Counted from the first letter of the stretch, positions 1 to 9,277 are shown. The stretch is 39,069 nt of DNA from Chlamydiota bacterium (GCA_013287905.1 JABDCW010000014.1:1-39069); one strand, 5' to 3'. Numbers and translations are program-made. Notes: generated from the letters alone by a model not told the origin.

Positions 1-1120
<1,120 letters not shown>

Positions 1121-1174
1121 AGGGCATTTCGTGCCGTGGGCGTGCTCATCTAATTACCCATAACTCAAATAAAC

Positions 1175-1208
1175 AATTCAACGCAAAGGCGCTAAGTCGC
1201 AAAGAAAG
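1175..1208 (+). repeat. dispersed AATTCAACGCAAAGG-type repeat, copy 1
   Basis: This intergenic stretch starts AATTCAACGCAAAGG and continues with GCTAAG and GCAAAG motifs. A diverged copy occurs at 30554-30592. It resembles the short degenerate extragenic repeats built from CGCAAAG units. The rest of the 1121-1309 gap shows no gene and no clear terminator. Confidence 0.5.
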
Positions 1209-1309
1209 CTCAGTTGCTTTTGCGAGGAATTTCGCAAGAAGTCTATTGTAAATAAAATGAAGTTCAGCTAGGATCATCCAAAAAAAATATGATTTGACAG
1301 GCTAAATTC

Positions 1310-4300
1310 ATGAATAAATATATTATTATAATCTTTTTCGTTCTCCCTGCAATACTCTTTGGTGAAACAACGGCTGTTCCCAGGTTGACTTCAGAACATG
1401 ATACCCTTTCTTTAGTCGATGGCCTTGTCAATGCTTGCAATGGCAAGCTTGTACAAAATGATAAAGATATAGAAATTCGCGGGCCCGACCCGCTTGACCT
1501 GACTCGCTATTATGACGGGGGGCATCATTTCGATGGATCACATGGCTATGGCGTCGGACTCTGTTTTCCCCTTGAAATAGTTATTAATAGCACTGGGAAT
1601 CTATTTATCGAACAAAGGGAGGGATCGGCGCTTGTATTTGAAAATAAAAGTAAAAAGAAACACTTTACCGGTAAGGTTTCGCAAGATTTTCTAAAAATTG
1701 GGTATACAAACTGTTGTGAAGCTCTCCTTCGTGGCGAAGCTGACATTCTAGGAATGAGTGTTGAAGGGACATCGGAAAAAATTACTGTTTCTCTTGGGAA
1801 TGGCGGTTATCGGGAATACCAATATTATGATACGGATTGGGACGGTTTTCAGCGTTATCGATTAAGGAAAGAAAAAAGGCCAAATGGCAACTACCGCTAT
1901 TTTAGATACAGAAATAATAACTCAACCCTCCTAAGACGTATTTCGACGGTAAACAGAGACGAATCTCTAACCTTAAACTGGATCGATTTCACAGCTTTTG
2001 ACTGTCATCAACATACAGCCACAGCCAGCAATGGGGAAAAAGTCTACTATTGTCAAGAAAAGAAAAAAGGAAAGGCTGGTATAAGGGGGGGATTTGATGC
2101 AAGGAAATTTACCGAAACACTCCTCAAAAAAGTATCAGGGGATCATCTTGTCACAACATCCTATGATGCCCTTTTACGATCCCGATATGAAGAATCCCTT
2201 TTTAGTGTAACAAATATTGAAAAACCGGATGGCCGTGCATTAAGCATCGAATATGATTCGAAACAAAAAGTCCAGTATGTAAGTTTAGCCGGGAATACCA
2301 GACCTCTTTATTGTTTTGAATACCATTCCGGTTACACAACTGTCAGAAATGCTCTTGGAGCTATTAAACGGTATGATTTTGATAAGAAGAGATTGATAAA
2401 ATTAACAGAGCCCCATCGCTGCCATGAATATACCTGGTCTAAAATCGGTCAGTTGCTTGCTTACAACCTGAAAGACATTACGGGAAAAACGGTCATTAAA
2501 ACGGATTACAAATATGATCCAAACGGGCGGATTATAGTCAAAAATATTACAGGAAATATAAAGCATGAGGGATCGCAGGATTGCTATACGATTCTTTACA
2601 CCTATTCTCAGGATGGAAGCAATCTTATCACCGCCGAAACGCACAATAACGAAAGAGAATTTACCTATACATATCTTCCAGGAACAAATCTGATTACGCG
2701 TAAGCTGACATTTGCCGATGGAAGATTTGTCGAAAGGGAATTTTATCAGTATGACATCAATGGGATTCAAATTCAAAAAACAATCGACAATGGATCCGGC
2801 CCTGAAATCGATGATCTAAGCAACGTAAGTTGCCGAATTGTAACAGAAACTGAGCCACAGCTAAATCCAAATCTTCCGGGCTTGACCCTGCCCCGTTTAG
2901 TTAAAGAGTGGGCAATCGATCCCAACACCAATCAAAAGCATCTTTTAAAAATGGTGGAAAGTTCTTATACGCAAGGGGATCTTCTGGCAGAGGAAAAAAC
3001 ATACGATGCAAATGGTTGCTATGCTTTCAGTAAGTGTTTTGAATACAACGAAAAAAGGCAGCTCATTTACGAGACAGATCAGGTGGGCCGCAAAACCCAT
3101 TATCAATATGATGAAAATGGGAACAAAATCTACGAGGAAATCTTAGGCTTGAATAAAAAAAGTCATTATATTTACGACAAAGCAAACCGGTTAATACAGG
3201 AAATTGAAGAACATAGCGATATTACTTTGACCACAACGCATCTTTACGATGCAATGGGCAACCGCACCGGCACAACCGATCATTTTGGACAAACAACAAC
3301 CTATCAGTTTGATGCAACAGGCCATGAAATTTCTTCTGCCGATCCTTATGGCAAATCTTGCCTGAAAGAATATGACGCCCAAGGCAATGTGATCAGAACA
3401 ATTGATAAGGATGGGTATGCGACACATACCCTTTACAATATTTCTAAAAAACCAATTAAAATTACTTATCCCGACGGATCGACCAAACGGTTCGCTTACA
3501 ATCTCCAGCAACACATTATTCAGGAATGGGAAAGGGATGGCAGGTCGACCGTTTATGAAGTCGACTATAAAGGACGTCCCAAGGTGACAAAAACCTTTGG
3601 AGCCGATGGGAATTTGCTGAAAGAAACGTGCAAAATGTATAAAGGCCCTCATCTAGTTTCTGAAACCGATGCAATGGGGAATGCCACTAGCTATGCCTAT
3701 GATAAAGCCGGAAGGCTAGTTAAAAAAATTCAGGGAAATCAGTCTATCTCATATGAATACGACTCGTTGGGGCGCCTTGCAAAAACGACCACCGCTGACT
3801 CTGTAGAATGTAAGATCTATGATTTTCTTGACCGCATCGTTGAAGAAAGGGTCGAAGACCTCTCGGGATGTATCTATAAAAAAACCCAATTTACCTATGA
3901 TATCAGCGGGAATCAAACAATTAAAAGAGAATATACCGATCCTGATCACTATTCTGAAACCAAAACAGTTTTTAATTCCAGAAATTTGCCCGTCCTGCAT
4001 ATTGATGCCTTAGGAAACCAAAGAAAAACGCTTTATCATTATATCGATCATCTGGAAAAAGAAACAATCGACCCGCTAGGCAGGACAGAGGTGGAAGTCT
4101 ACGATAAGCTCAACCGATTAGTCTCTTTACGCAAATTATCTCCGGATGGAACTCTGATCTCTCAACAATCATTTAGGTTTGACGGTCGAGGCAACAAAAT
4201 CCTTCAAAGCCATACAAACATTTTTCAAAATCAACCTTGTGGAACATATGAAATTCGTACTGAATACGATGCATTGAGTCAAAAAATTTTAGAAACAGAA

Positions 4301-6379
4301 CAAAATAAAAAAACAACGGCATACACCTATAACAATGGTCGACTGCATCAACTCATCAAACCAGATGGGGTTATTTTAACTCATATCTATGATTCTTCCG
4401 CAAGATTAGGGGAGCTTGTCTCGAGTGACGGAACGATTCATTACAAATATACGTACGACCAAAGCGATAATCTCCTTAAAGTGGAAGATTTTATTCAAAA
4501 CACAGTAACGATGCGTTCCTATGATGTTTTCAATCGCATCATTTTGGATAAACAAGCCACTGAAACGCGGTATACATACGACTCTCTTGACCGAATCAGG
4601 TCGATGCAATTTGAAAACGAAAAAATCACGTACAACTATTCTCCAACAAGTCTTCTTTCAGCATCGCGATATAAAAACGACAATCTTCTCTTCTCTTTTA
4701 CCCAACAGACAGACTGGATGGGCAATCCACTCAAACAAGTACTGCCATGTTCTTTGACCCTTGACTACAGTTGGGATGTTTTGGGCAGATGTACAAATAT
4801 TGCCTCCACTCATTTTCAACAATCCCTTATTTACGACAAGGCCGGCAATGTAATAAGCACGTCGGTAGATGATCCTTTAGGAAGTTACCAGGCAAATTTT
4901 TCCTATGACCATTTAGATCAGCTTATGCAAGAATCGGGTCCATTTAACAATACGTATTCCTATGATTCTTTACACAATCGAAGAGAGGTCAATGGGACCC
5001 CCTATACCATCGAAGAACTAAATCAGCTGATCTCAACCTCTGAAGAAAATTACACGTACGATAAATGCGGCAATCGCTCTTCAAAAGATAATCAGAGTTA
5101 TTCCTACGATGCGTTAAACCGTCTGACCAGTGTATCACTTGAAAATAGTACAATCTTCTATCGATACGATTCTTTCGGTAGAAGAATCGCAAGTACTAAT
5201 GGCACCGAAACAATCACATATCTGTATCAGTTTGATACGGAAATCGGAGCCATTGTTGATGGAAATCTCATCGAGTTTAAAGCAATCGATGACCAACATG
5301 CCCCTTTTGCCATCGAGCTGAATAATAAAGTTTATGCCCCAATAAAAAATTATCGGGGCGATATATGTGCTTTAGTAGATAATCAAGGTGATATTGTCTC
5401 CACCTGTCGATATGATACCTTTGGGCAATTTTCTCAAACAGGAAAAATAAAATCCCCGTGGACTTTTTATCATCAAAGATATGAAGAAGCAACAAAGCTT
5501 TTTCGTTTCCCCCATCGCGATTACGATCCTTGTATCGGAAGATGGTTGACACCAGACCCTTTAGGATTTGCTGACGGCCCAAATCTTTATGCTTATGTCC
5601 ACAACAATCCCTTGATCTATATAGATCCTGATGGTTTATTTTCTTTTTCCATCCACCCTTCAATCAAAGATTCCTTCTCCGAAGTTTGGCACAACCCAAG
5701 ATTTCAAGGCGCATGCCAGATGGTTACAGGTGCAGCAGAAATGGGAGCAGGCGGAGCGATAGCCTGTGGAAGCTATGGAGTAGCTGCTCCTATTGGTTTT
5801 TCTGTCGTTGCTCATGGTGCAGATCAGTTCTCTACAGGTTTACGCACCTTGGTTTCCGGAAGATACTGCGACACGGCAACCTCACAGCTTTTACAAAAAA
5901 CAGGGGTTTCTTCTTCAACAGCCAATCTCATCGACACAAGCCTTAGCATGGTCGGCACGATGGGTGTCAAGGCAATTATGGCATCCCAATCTCCACTGCT
6001 CACCTTAACCAAACCCGGATTATCTTCTACTGCTGCTTCCTCAAATTACAGCCCCTATAATCGCGCGCACTTTGAAAGGTATAAAACACAATTGAGAGCA
6101 AACATGGAGAAGCCTCATGTGTATGATCCAAAGCTTAGAAGATACGTAGAATCCAATTATAAGCCAAACGGAAGCATTGGCAATGGCAGCACTGCTGCAG
6201 CGATTAGATATGAAAAAATCATGGGAGCAAAAGTCAAGGATAAATGGCATTCGCAGAAGGGAGAAAATACGATTGATTGTCTTACCAATTGGTTAAAACA
6301 CAATCCTACTGCCAGACAAGGAGATCGAGCTGCCGCCGAGAATATTATATTAGATTTACAAAACGCGTTAAGGGAGTAA
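1310..6379 (+). CDS. secreted RHS/YD-repeat polymorphic toxin
   Basis: This 1689-residue RHS protein opens with a hydrophobic signal peptide (residues about 1-19). A domain common at RHS N-termini follows, with RGPDPLDLTRYYDGG around residue 62. Residues about 340-1390 contain many YD repeats of the form YDxxGNxxxxxDxxG, which in this superfamily wrap into a beta-barrel cocoon around the toxin. The RHS core-associated motif ends the shell at about residues 1399-1443 (GRWLTPDPLG and NPLIYIDPDGL). The variable C-terminal tip, residues 1444-1689, has a Gly/Ala-rich helical pretoxin-like part and a last block of about 110 residues that is the likely toxin. The next gene begins two bases after the stop, which is the usual immunity position. 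The toxin activity cannot be named from the sequence. The ribosome-binding site is weak. Confidence 0.9.
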   Translation: MNKYIIIIFFVLPAILFGETTAVPRLTSEHDTLSLVDGLVNACNGKLVQNDKDIEIRGPDPLDLTRYYDGGHHFDGSHGYGVGLCFPLEIVINSTGNLFIEQREGSALVFENKSKKKHFTGKVSQDFLKIGYTNCCEALLRGEADILGMSVEGTSEKITVSLGNGGYREYQYYDTDWDGFQRYRLRKEKRPNGNYRYFRYRNNNSTLLRRISTVNRDESLTLNWIDFTAFDCHQHTATASNGEKVYYCQEKKKGKAGIRGGFDARKFTETLLKKVSGDHLVTTSYDALLRSRYEESLFSVTNIEKPDGRALSIEYDSKQKVQYVSLAGNTRPLYCFEYHSGYTTVRNALGAIKRYDFDKKRLIKLTEPHRCHEYTWSKIGQLLAYNLKDITGKTVIKTDYKYDPNGRIIVKNITGNIKHEGSQDCYTILYTYSQDGSNLITAETHNNEREFTYTYLPGTNLITRKLTFADGRFVEREFYQYDINGIQIQKTIDNGSGPEIDDLSNVSCRIVTETEPQLNPNLPGLTLPRLVKEWAIDPNTNQKHLLKMVESSYTQGDLLAEEKTYDANGCYAFSKCFEYNEKRQLIYETDQVGRKTHYQYDENGNKIYEEILGLNKKSHYIYDKANRLIQEIEEHSDITLTTTHLYDAMGNRTGTTDHFGQTTTYQFDATGHEISSADPYGKSCLKEYDAQGNVIRTIDKDGYATHTLYNISKKPIKITYPDGSTKRFAYNLQQHIIQEWERDGRSTVYEVDYKGRPKVTKTFGADGNLLKETCKMYKGPHLVSETDAMGNATSYAYDKAGRLVKKIQGNQSISYEYDSLGRLAKTTTADSVECKIYDFLDRIVEERVEDLSGCIYKKTQFTYDISGNQTIKREYTDPDHYSETKTVFNSRNLPVLHIDALGNQRKTLYHYIDHLEKETIDPLGRTEVEVYDKLNRLVSLRKLSPDGTLISQQSFRFDGRGNKILQSHTNIFQNQPCGTYEIRTEYDALSQKILETEQNKKTTAYTYNNGRLHQLIKPDGVILTHIYDSSARLGELVSSDGTIHYKYTYDQSDNLLKVEDFIQNTVTMRSYDVFNRIILDKQATETRYTYDSLDRIRSMQFENEKITYNYSPTSLLSASRYKNDNLLFSFTQQTDWMGNPLKQVLPCSLTLDYSWDVLGRCTNIASTHFQQSLIYDKAGNVISTSVDDPLGSYQANFSYDHLDQLMQESGPFNNTYSYDSLHNRREVNGTPYTIEELNQLISTSEENYTYDKCGNRSSKDNQSYSYDALNRLTSVSLENSTIFYRYDSFGRRIASTNGTETITYLYQFDTEIGAIVDGNLIEFKAIDDQHAPFAIELNNKVYAPIKNYRGDICALVDNQGDIVSTCRYDTFGQFSQTGKIKSPWTFYHQRYEEATKLFRFPHRDYDPCIGRWLTPDPLGFADGPNLYAYVHNNPLIYIDPDGLFSFSIHPSIKDSFSEVWHNPRFQGACQMVTGAAEMGAGGAIACGSYGVAAPIGFSVVAHGADQFSTGLRTLVSGRYCDTATSQLLQKTGVSSSTANLIDTSLSMVGTMGVKAIMASQSPLLTLTKPGLSSTAASSNYSPYNRAHFERYKTQLRANMEKPHVYDPKLRRYVESNYKPNGSIGNGSTAAAIRYEKIMGAKVKDKWHSQKGENTIDCLTNWLKHNPTARQGDRAAAENIILDLQNALRE

Positions 6380-6381
6380 AA

Positions 6382-6786
6382 ATGACTGAAGTATCTGATA
6401 AAGAACTTATGGATTTATTAAAGGAAAAATTTCCAAAATTTGTTCCATATTGGGAAGATTTTATTAATTATTGGAAATGTTATGAAGACATTATTTCGCA
6501 AATGATACCATTTGTAGACTATGTTGCAGAAGTAATAAAGTCAATGGACGCACTTAAGTTAAAAGAAATTTTTGATTATGTTGAGTTTTTAATGTGCAAT
6601 GGCAATGAGCAAGTGCAAATCGCAATTACAACAGGTTTTTTGGAAGGTTTGTTAAATAAAGACCCGGATGAAATCCAGTTCATTAATTTTCATCAATACC
6701 TCGGACATAAATCCATCGAGTATTGTAGAGCATACGATAGATTTACAGGTGCAAAGACAAAAGGACTTCATGATGATGAAACTTGA
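6382..6786 (+). CDS. putative RHS immunity protein, copy A
   Basis: This is a 134-residue acidic, mainly helical cytosolic protein with no signal peptide. I chose the ATG at 6382 because a TTAAGGGAG ribosome-binding site lies inside the last codons of the RHS gene and the gap to the RHS stop is two bases, which points to translational coupling. The open frame extends upstream, but that part overlaps the toxin gene. Position, size and acidity are those of an immunity protein for the RHS tip; this is an inference from context. Copy B at 6944 is a close paralogue, with identical starts (MTEVSDKEL) and ends (TKGLHDDET). The sequence is more AT-rich than the RHS gene, as is usual for horizontally acquired immunity genes. 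The family may be one of the small DUF families of SMI1-unrelated immunity proteins; I cannot name it. Confidence 0.75.
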   Translation: MTEVSDKELMDLLKEKFPKFVPYWEDFINYWKCYEDIISQMIPFVDYVAEVIKSMDALKLKEIFDYVEFLMCNGNEQVQIAITTGFLEGLLNKDPDEIQFINFHQYLGHKSIEYCRAYDRFTGAKTKGLHDDET

Positions 6787-6860
6787 GTTAAGCTGAAAAT
6801 ACTGTAAAGAATTATAATCCGTTATGCAACTGCTCATAAGGTTGAGACAATGATAGTAGC

Positions 6861-6878
6861 CAGGGCGTCCTCGCCCTG
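6861..6878. repeat. GCCAGGGCG-type hairpin, copy 1
   Basis: The 7-bp stem CAGGGCG/CGCCCTG closes a TCCT loop. It is one of four such hairpins in the window and forms the end of immunity unit 1. It has no following T-tract and therefore does not look like an intrinsic terminator. Confidence 0.7.
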
Positions 6879-6943
6879 CTTCGTCGTTGTGTGTACGTTG
6901 CCTCAATTTTTTGACCTGATGCTGCCATTATAGGAGAATAAAA

Positions 6944-7384
6944 ATGACTGAAGTATCTGATAAAGAACTTATCAATTTAATAAAGGAAAAATTTCCAAAA
7001 TTTATTCCGTATTGGGAAGATTATGATAATTACTGGAATTGCGATGAAGACACTATCTCTGATAAAGACATTATCTCGGATGAAGATCTTATTTCGGAAA
7101 TGATACCATTTGTAAGCTATGTTGTGGAAGTCATTAAGTCTAATGACACTTTGGAGATTAAAAAAATTTTTGATTTTGTTGAGTTTTTAATGTCCAATGG
7201 CAATGAACTAGTACAAACTGCAATTGCAACTGGGTTTTTAGAATATTTACTAAGTAAAGACCCGGATGAAATCCAATTCATTAAATTCCGTCAATATCTC
7301 GGCCATAAAACAATCGAGTATTGCAGGGCATGGGACAGATTTACAGGGGTGTACACTAAAGGACTTCATGATGATGAAACTTGA
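6944..7384 (+). CDS. putative RHS immunity protein, copy B (duplicated paralogue)
   Basis: This 146-residue paralogue of the gene at 6382 has a clear TAGGAG ribosome-binding site ahead of its ATG. The two proteins align along their whole length. Copy B has 12 extra residues around positions 43-58, where an 18-base unit encoding a D-x-I-S-D-x hexapeptide is present three times instead of once. Copy A has N-terminal DLLKEKFPKFVPYWEDF where B has NLIKEKFPKFIPYWEDY, with further scattered substitutions. It probably broadens or replaces the immunity of copy A, or it is an orphan immunity gene against a related toxin. No toxin tip is visible between the two copies. The gene family is unrecognised. 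Confidence 0.75.
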   Translation: MTEVSDKELINLIKEKFPKFIPYWEDYDNYWNCDEDTISDKDIISDEDLISEMIPFVSYVVEVIKSNDTLEIKKIFDFVEFLMSNGNELVQTAIATGFLEYLLSKDPDEIQFIKFRQYLGHKTIEYCRAWDRFTGVYTKGLHDDET

Positions 7385-7459
7385 ACCAAGCTGAAAGTAT
7401 TATTAAAGAATTACAATCCGTTATGCAACTGCTCATAAGATTGAGGCAATGAAAGTAGC

Positions 7460-7477
7460 CAGGGCGTCCTCGCCCTG
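7460..7477. repeat. GCCAGGGCG-type hairpin, copy 2
   Basis: This hairpin has the same 7-bp stem and TCCT loop as copy 1. It sits at the end of immunity unit 2, directly before the 33-bp repeat array. Confidence 0.7.
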
Positions 7478-7486
7478 CTTCGTGCT

Positions 7487-7627
7487 AACTCCACAGGTTA
7501 GCCTCTTATCCACAGAATTAACTCCACAGGTTAGCCCCTTATCCACAGAATTAACTCCACAGATTAGTTCTTTATCCACAGAGTTAACTCCACAGGTTAG
7601 CCCCTAATCCACAGAGTTAACTCCACA
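7487..7627 (+). repeat. 33-bp direct-repeat array carrying DnaA boxes
   Basis: Four full units and one partial unit recur with an exact 33-base period; AACTCCACA starts at 7487, 7520, 7553, 7586 and 7619. Each unit contains a TTATCCACA nonamer, the consensus DnaA box, at 7506, 7539 and 7572. The fourth (7605) has one mismatch, TAATCCACA. All boxes have the same orientation and phase. The array is non-coding: no long frame crosses it. The units are adjacent without unique spacers, so it is not a CRISPR. It may be an iteron-like replication-initiator or DnaA-titration site, or a minisatellite whose unit matches the DnaA box by chance. Confidence 0.85.
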
Positions 7628-7660
7628 TACAACGGCCTTATATTATGTGAGCATAAATTA

Positions 7661-7719
7661 AACTGCGGCAGCAGTTCCTCTTTTTAACCGAGCAAAAAAG
7701 ATGAACTGCTACCGCAGTT
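7661..7719. repeat. 17-bp inverted repeat with 25-base loop
   Basis: Arms at 7661-7677 and 7703-7719 pair over 17 bases with a single C-A mismatch. The loop contains a T-run and an A-run. It is non-coding and lies between the DnaA-box array and two further palindromes. Confidence 0.75.
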
Positions 7720-7739
7720 ATCTAAATAACTTGGGCCAA

Positions 7740-7768
7740 CCCGTAGTTGCGCTTCGCTTAACTACGGG
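7740..7768. repeat. CCCGTAGTT hairpin
   Basis: Nine-base arms (CCCGTAGTT at 7740-7748 and AACTACGGG at 7760-7768) close an 11-base GC-rich loop and are followed by CTAC. The GGGCTAC end resembles that of the CCAGGGCG hairpins at 9145 and 32937. Confidence 0.7.
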
Positions 7769-7814
7769 CTACAAAAAGATAGCTTACCTTAGCTTAACGC
7801 ATATGAGCACAGAC

Positions 7815-7873
7815 AAAAAGAAATGATCCATCGCTCTCTGCTTCGCAGATTGGGCGATGGATCATTTCTTTTT
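7815..7873. terminator. bidirectional intrinsic terminator
   Basis: A perfect 20-bp stem (arms 7815-7834 and 7854-7873) has A-rich and T-rich outer ends, so it offers a U-tract in both directions. The loop contains a smaller TCTGC/GCAGA hairpin. It lies between the plus-strand immunity genes and the minus-strand gene ending at 7893, which is where a shared terminator is expected. Confidence 0.8.
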
Positions 7874-7892
7874 ACCCCGTGAACACTTAGAT

Positions 7893-8405
7893 TTAACCAC
7901 TTAAATAATGTTTTCTTTTCCATTTTTCATCTAAGTCTGCTAAAGAAGTTTCTATTATTGTGTTTAGATCATTATTCTCATTATTGATTTTTTCATTAAA
8001 AAGTTTTTGGATATTTTGTAATTGAGTATTAAATTGCACCTGATCGTTTTTTTTATTCATATATTCTCTTTGCATTTTTTCCGGAGTAATACTTTGCTTT
8101 TTCAACGGATTTGTGTGTGGATTGCGGATGATATACGGATCTTGAAATACATTGTGGCTGATATTATGACGACGTAAGATAAATTCAGATAAGCTTTTTT
8201 TATTAATGAGGTAATATTTTTCATTCATCTTTACATACATTGTTTTGTTAAACAGTTTTAAAACGTTTCCAACGATTCCATCAAATATTCCCGTGTAAAC
8301 TCTAATTCCATTACCAGGGGCATTGATTATCTCGTTAAATCCACTTTCTGCAGGCACCGGATATAAATTTTTATTATCTGGATATAGACGTCCATTGTTT
8401 ATCAT
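7893..8405 (-). CDS. unrecognised 170-aa protein
   Basis: I chose the internal ATG at 8405 (protein start MINNGRLYP), because an AATGAGG ribosome-binding site lies six bases upstream; an ATG at 8417 would add four residues and has no good site. There is no signal peptide or membrane segment. The N-terminal half is mixed alpha/beta. The C-terminal half (about residues 100-170) is rich in Gln, Asn, Lys and Glu and probably forms a helix or coiled coil. The composition is AT-rich, as in the neighbouring immunity genes. It faces the RHS locus across a shared terminator, so it may belong to the same acquired island. No function can be assigned. Confidence 0.6.
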   Translation of the reverse strand: MINNGRLYPDNKNLYPVPAESGFNEIINAPGNGIRVYTGIFDGIVGNVLKLFNKTMYVKMNEKYYLINKKSLSEFILRRHNISHNVFQDPYIIRNPHTNPLKKQSITPEKMQREYMNKKNDQVQFNTQLQNIQKLFNEKINNENNDLNTIIETSLADLDEKWKRKHYLSG

Positions 8406-8526
8406 AATAAACCTCATTTCTCAAAGCATAATTCAAAGAGTTTTTTAAATATTAATTTGGTTTACAACTATCATTGTAACAAATATTTATTTTATTGTCT
8501 GCATGTGATGAGCAGTACTGTTACTT

Positions 8527-9009
8527 TTAGGCAAGCAGATCAGCAAATAAGCGCCCTAGCTGACTGTTTTGAAACGCCTGCTTATCGCGATAGCGGACGC
8601 GAAGGACTTCATTGAGAAAGTGATCCCTCAACGCCGCCGGATCATTGGCTGTTAGCCACTCGGTCAGCTTTTGGATCTCTGGATCCGTGTAGCCATCGGT
8701 CTGTCCATCGAAAAATTTTAATTGAGCGATAAGAGCGCAAAATTCTGGCAAATTGACAACTTGTTTCGCAACATCTATTTGCTCGCATTTTATAATCTTT
8801 CCTGTACGAATATCGTAAAAAAATTCTTCTTTAGTGAATTCTTGCGAGATGGGCTGCAAGGGAGCAAGCCGCTCCTCTTCTTGCTTACCTTTGTTCCATG
8901 CAGCGATCTCTTCATTCTTTTTATTCCATTCTGCGATCTCTTTATTCACTTTGTTCAAAAAATGGGTAAAAACTTCGTCGGGATCTGCCTGAATCGCTTC
9001 GGGAGTCAT
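8527..9009 (-). CDS. unrecognised 160-aa protein, possibly a 3' gene remnant
   Basis: The frame starts at an ATG without a visible ribosome-binding site. Upstream of that ATG the same frame stays open for ten codons and reads as an Ala/Pro-rich linker, back to a TGA. This suggests that the ORF is the C-terminal remainder of a longer protein. The translation is well-formed and acidic, with a Glu/Lys/Asn-rich coiled stretch at about residues 17-50 (EIAEWNKKNEEIAAWNKG, an internal near-repeat) and a helical C-terminal half. There is no transmembrane segment. It could be a live small gene or a decaying one. Confidence 0.5.
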   Translation of the reverse strand: MTPEAIQADPDEVFTHFLNKVNKEIAEWNKKNEEIAAWNKGKQEEERLAPLQPISQEFTKEEFFYDIRTGKIIKCEQIDVAKQVVNLPEFCALIAQLKFFDGQTDGYTDPEIQKLTEWLTANDPAALRDHFLNEVLRVRYRDKQAFQNSQLGRLFADLLA

Positions 9010-9093
9010 CAGACCAAGCGGAGCTGGTGCCGAAGCAGCTCAACTTGAATAAGTTGAAGCGTATCTGGCAGGTTTCAAACCCGACTTCTGTCG

Positions 9094-9134
9094 ACGACGC
9101 AAAAAACCAACTTTTGAACTTGTTTGTGTATAAA
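9094..9134 (+). repeat. degenerate MITE end
   Basis: A stretch containing CAAAAAACCAACTTTTGAAC aligns with the right end of the element at 34175-34338 with several mismatches. It is probably an old, decayed copy. The remainder of 9010-9277 holds a small CAACTT/AAGTTG palindrome at 9041-9056, the hairpin at 9145 and the pepF promoter region. Confidence 0.4.
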
Positions 9135-9144
9135 CGCGATTGAA

Positions 9145-9164
9145 CCAGACCGAGGACGGTCTGG
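9145..9164. repeat. CCAGACCG hairpin (same family, variant stem)
   Basis: A perfect 8-bp stem CCAGACCG/CGGTCTGG closes an AGGA loop and is followed by CTAC. Compared with the copy at 32937, two adjacent stem positions are changed on both arms so that pairing is kept. Confidence 0.7.
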
Positions 9165-9219
9165 CTACACTCAGCACCAATACTTTTATTCGATCCACAT
9201 GGCGTTTTAATCAGCCCCC

Positions 9220-9249
9220 TTGCATTCGAATGTTAAAGTGACGTATACT
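9220..9249 (+). promoter_or_regulatory. candidate sigma-66/70 promoter of pepF
   Basis: TTGCAT at 9220 and TATACT at 9244 are separated by 18 bases, about 28 bases before the start codon of pepF. This is a pattern match only. Confidence 0.4.
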
Positions 9250-9277
9250 CGAATATAAACTTTTTTATGGAGTGTTT

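Larger units (their letters stand above)
6371..7483 (+). repeat. tandem segmental duplication of the immunity unit
   Basis: Unit 1 spans about 6371-6884 and unit 2 about 6932-7483. The similarity covers the ribosome-binding region, the whole coding sequence, and about 100 bases after the stop codon including a CAGGGCG hairpin. Both units stop matching at the same point, just after GCTTCGT. A spacer of about 48 bases without similarity lies between them (6885-6931). The 3' non-coding part is as well conserved as the gene, so this is a recent segmental duplication and not two independent acquisitions. Confidence 0.85.

Noticed and set aside
7487..7627. Regular repeats suggesting a CRISPR array
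   Set aside because: The 33-bp units are contiguous, without unique spacers between them, and no cas gene is near.
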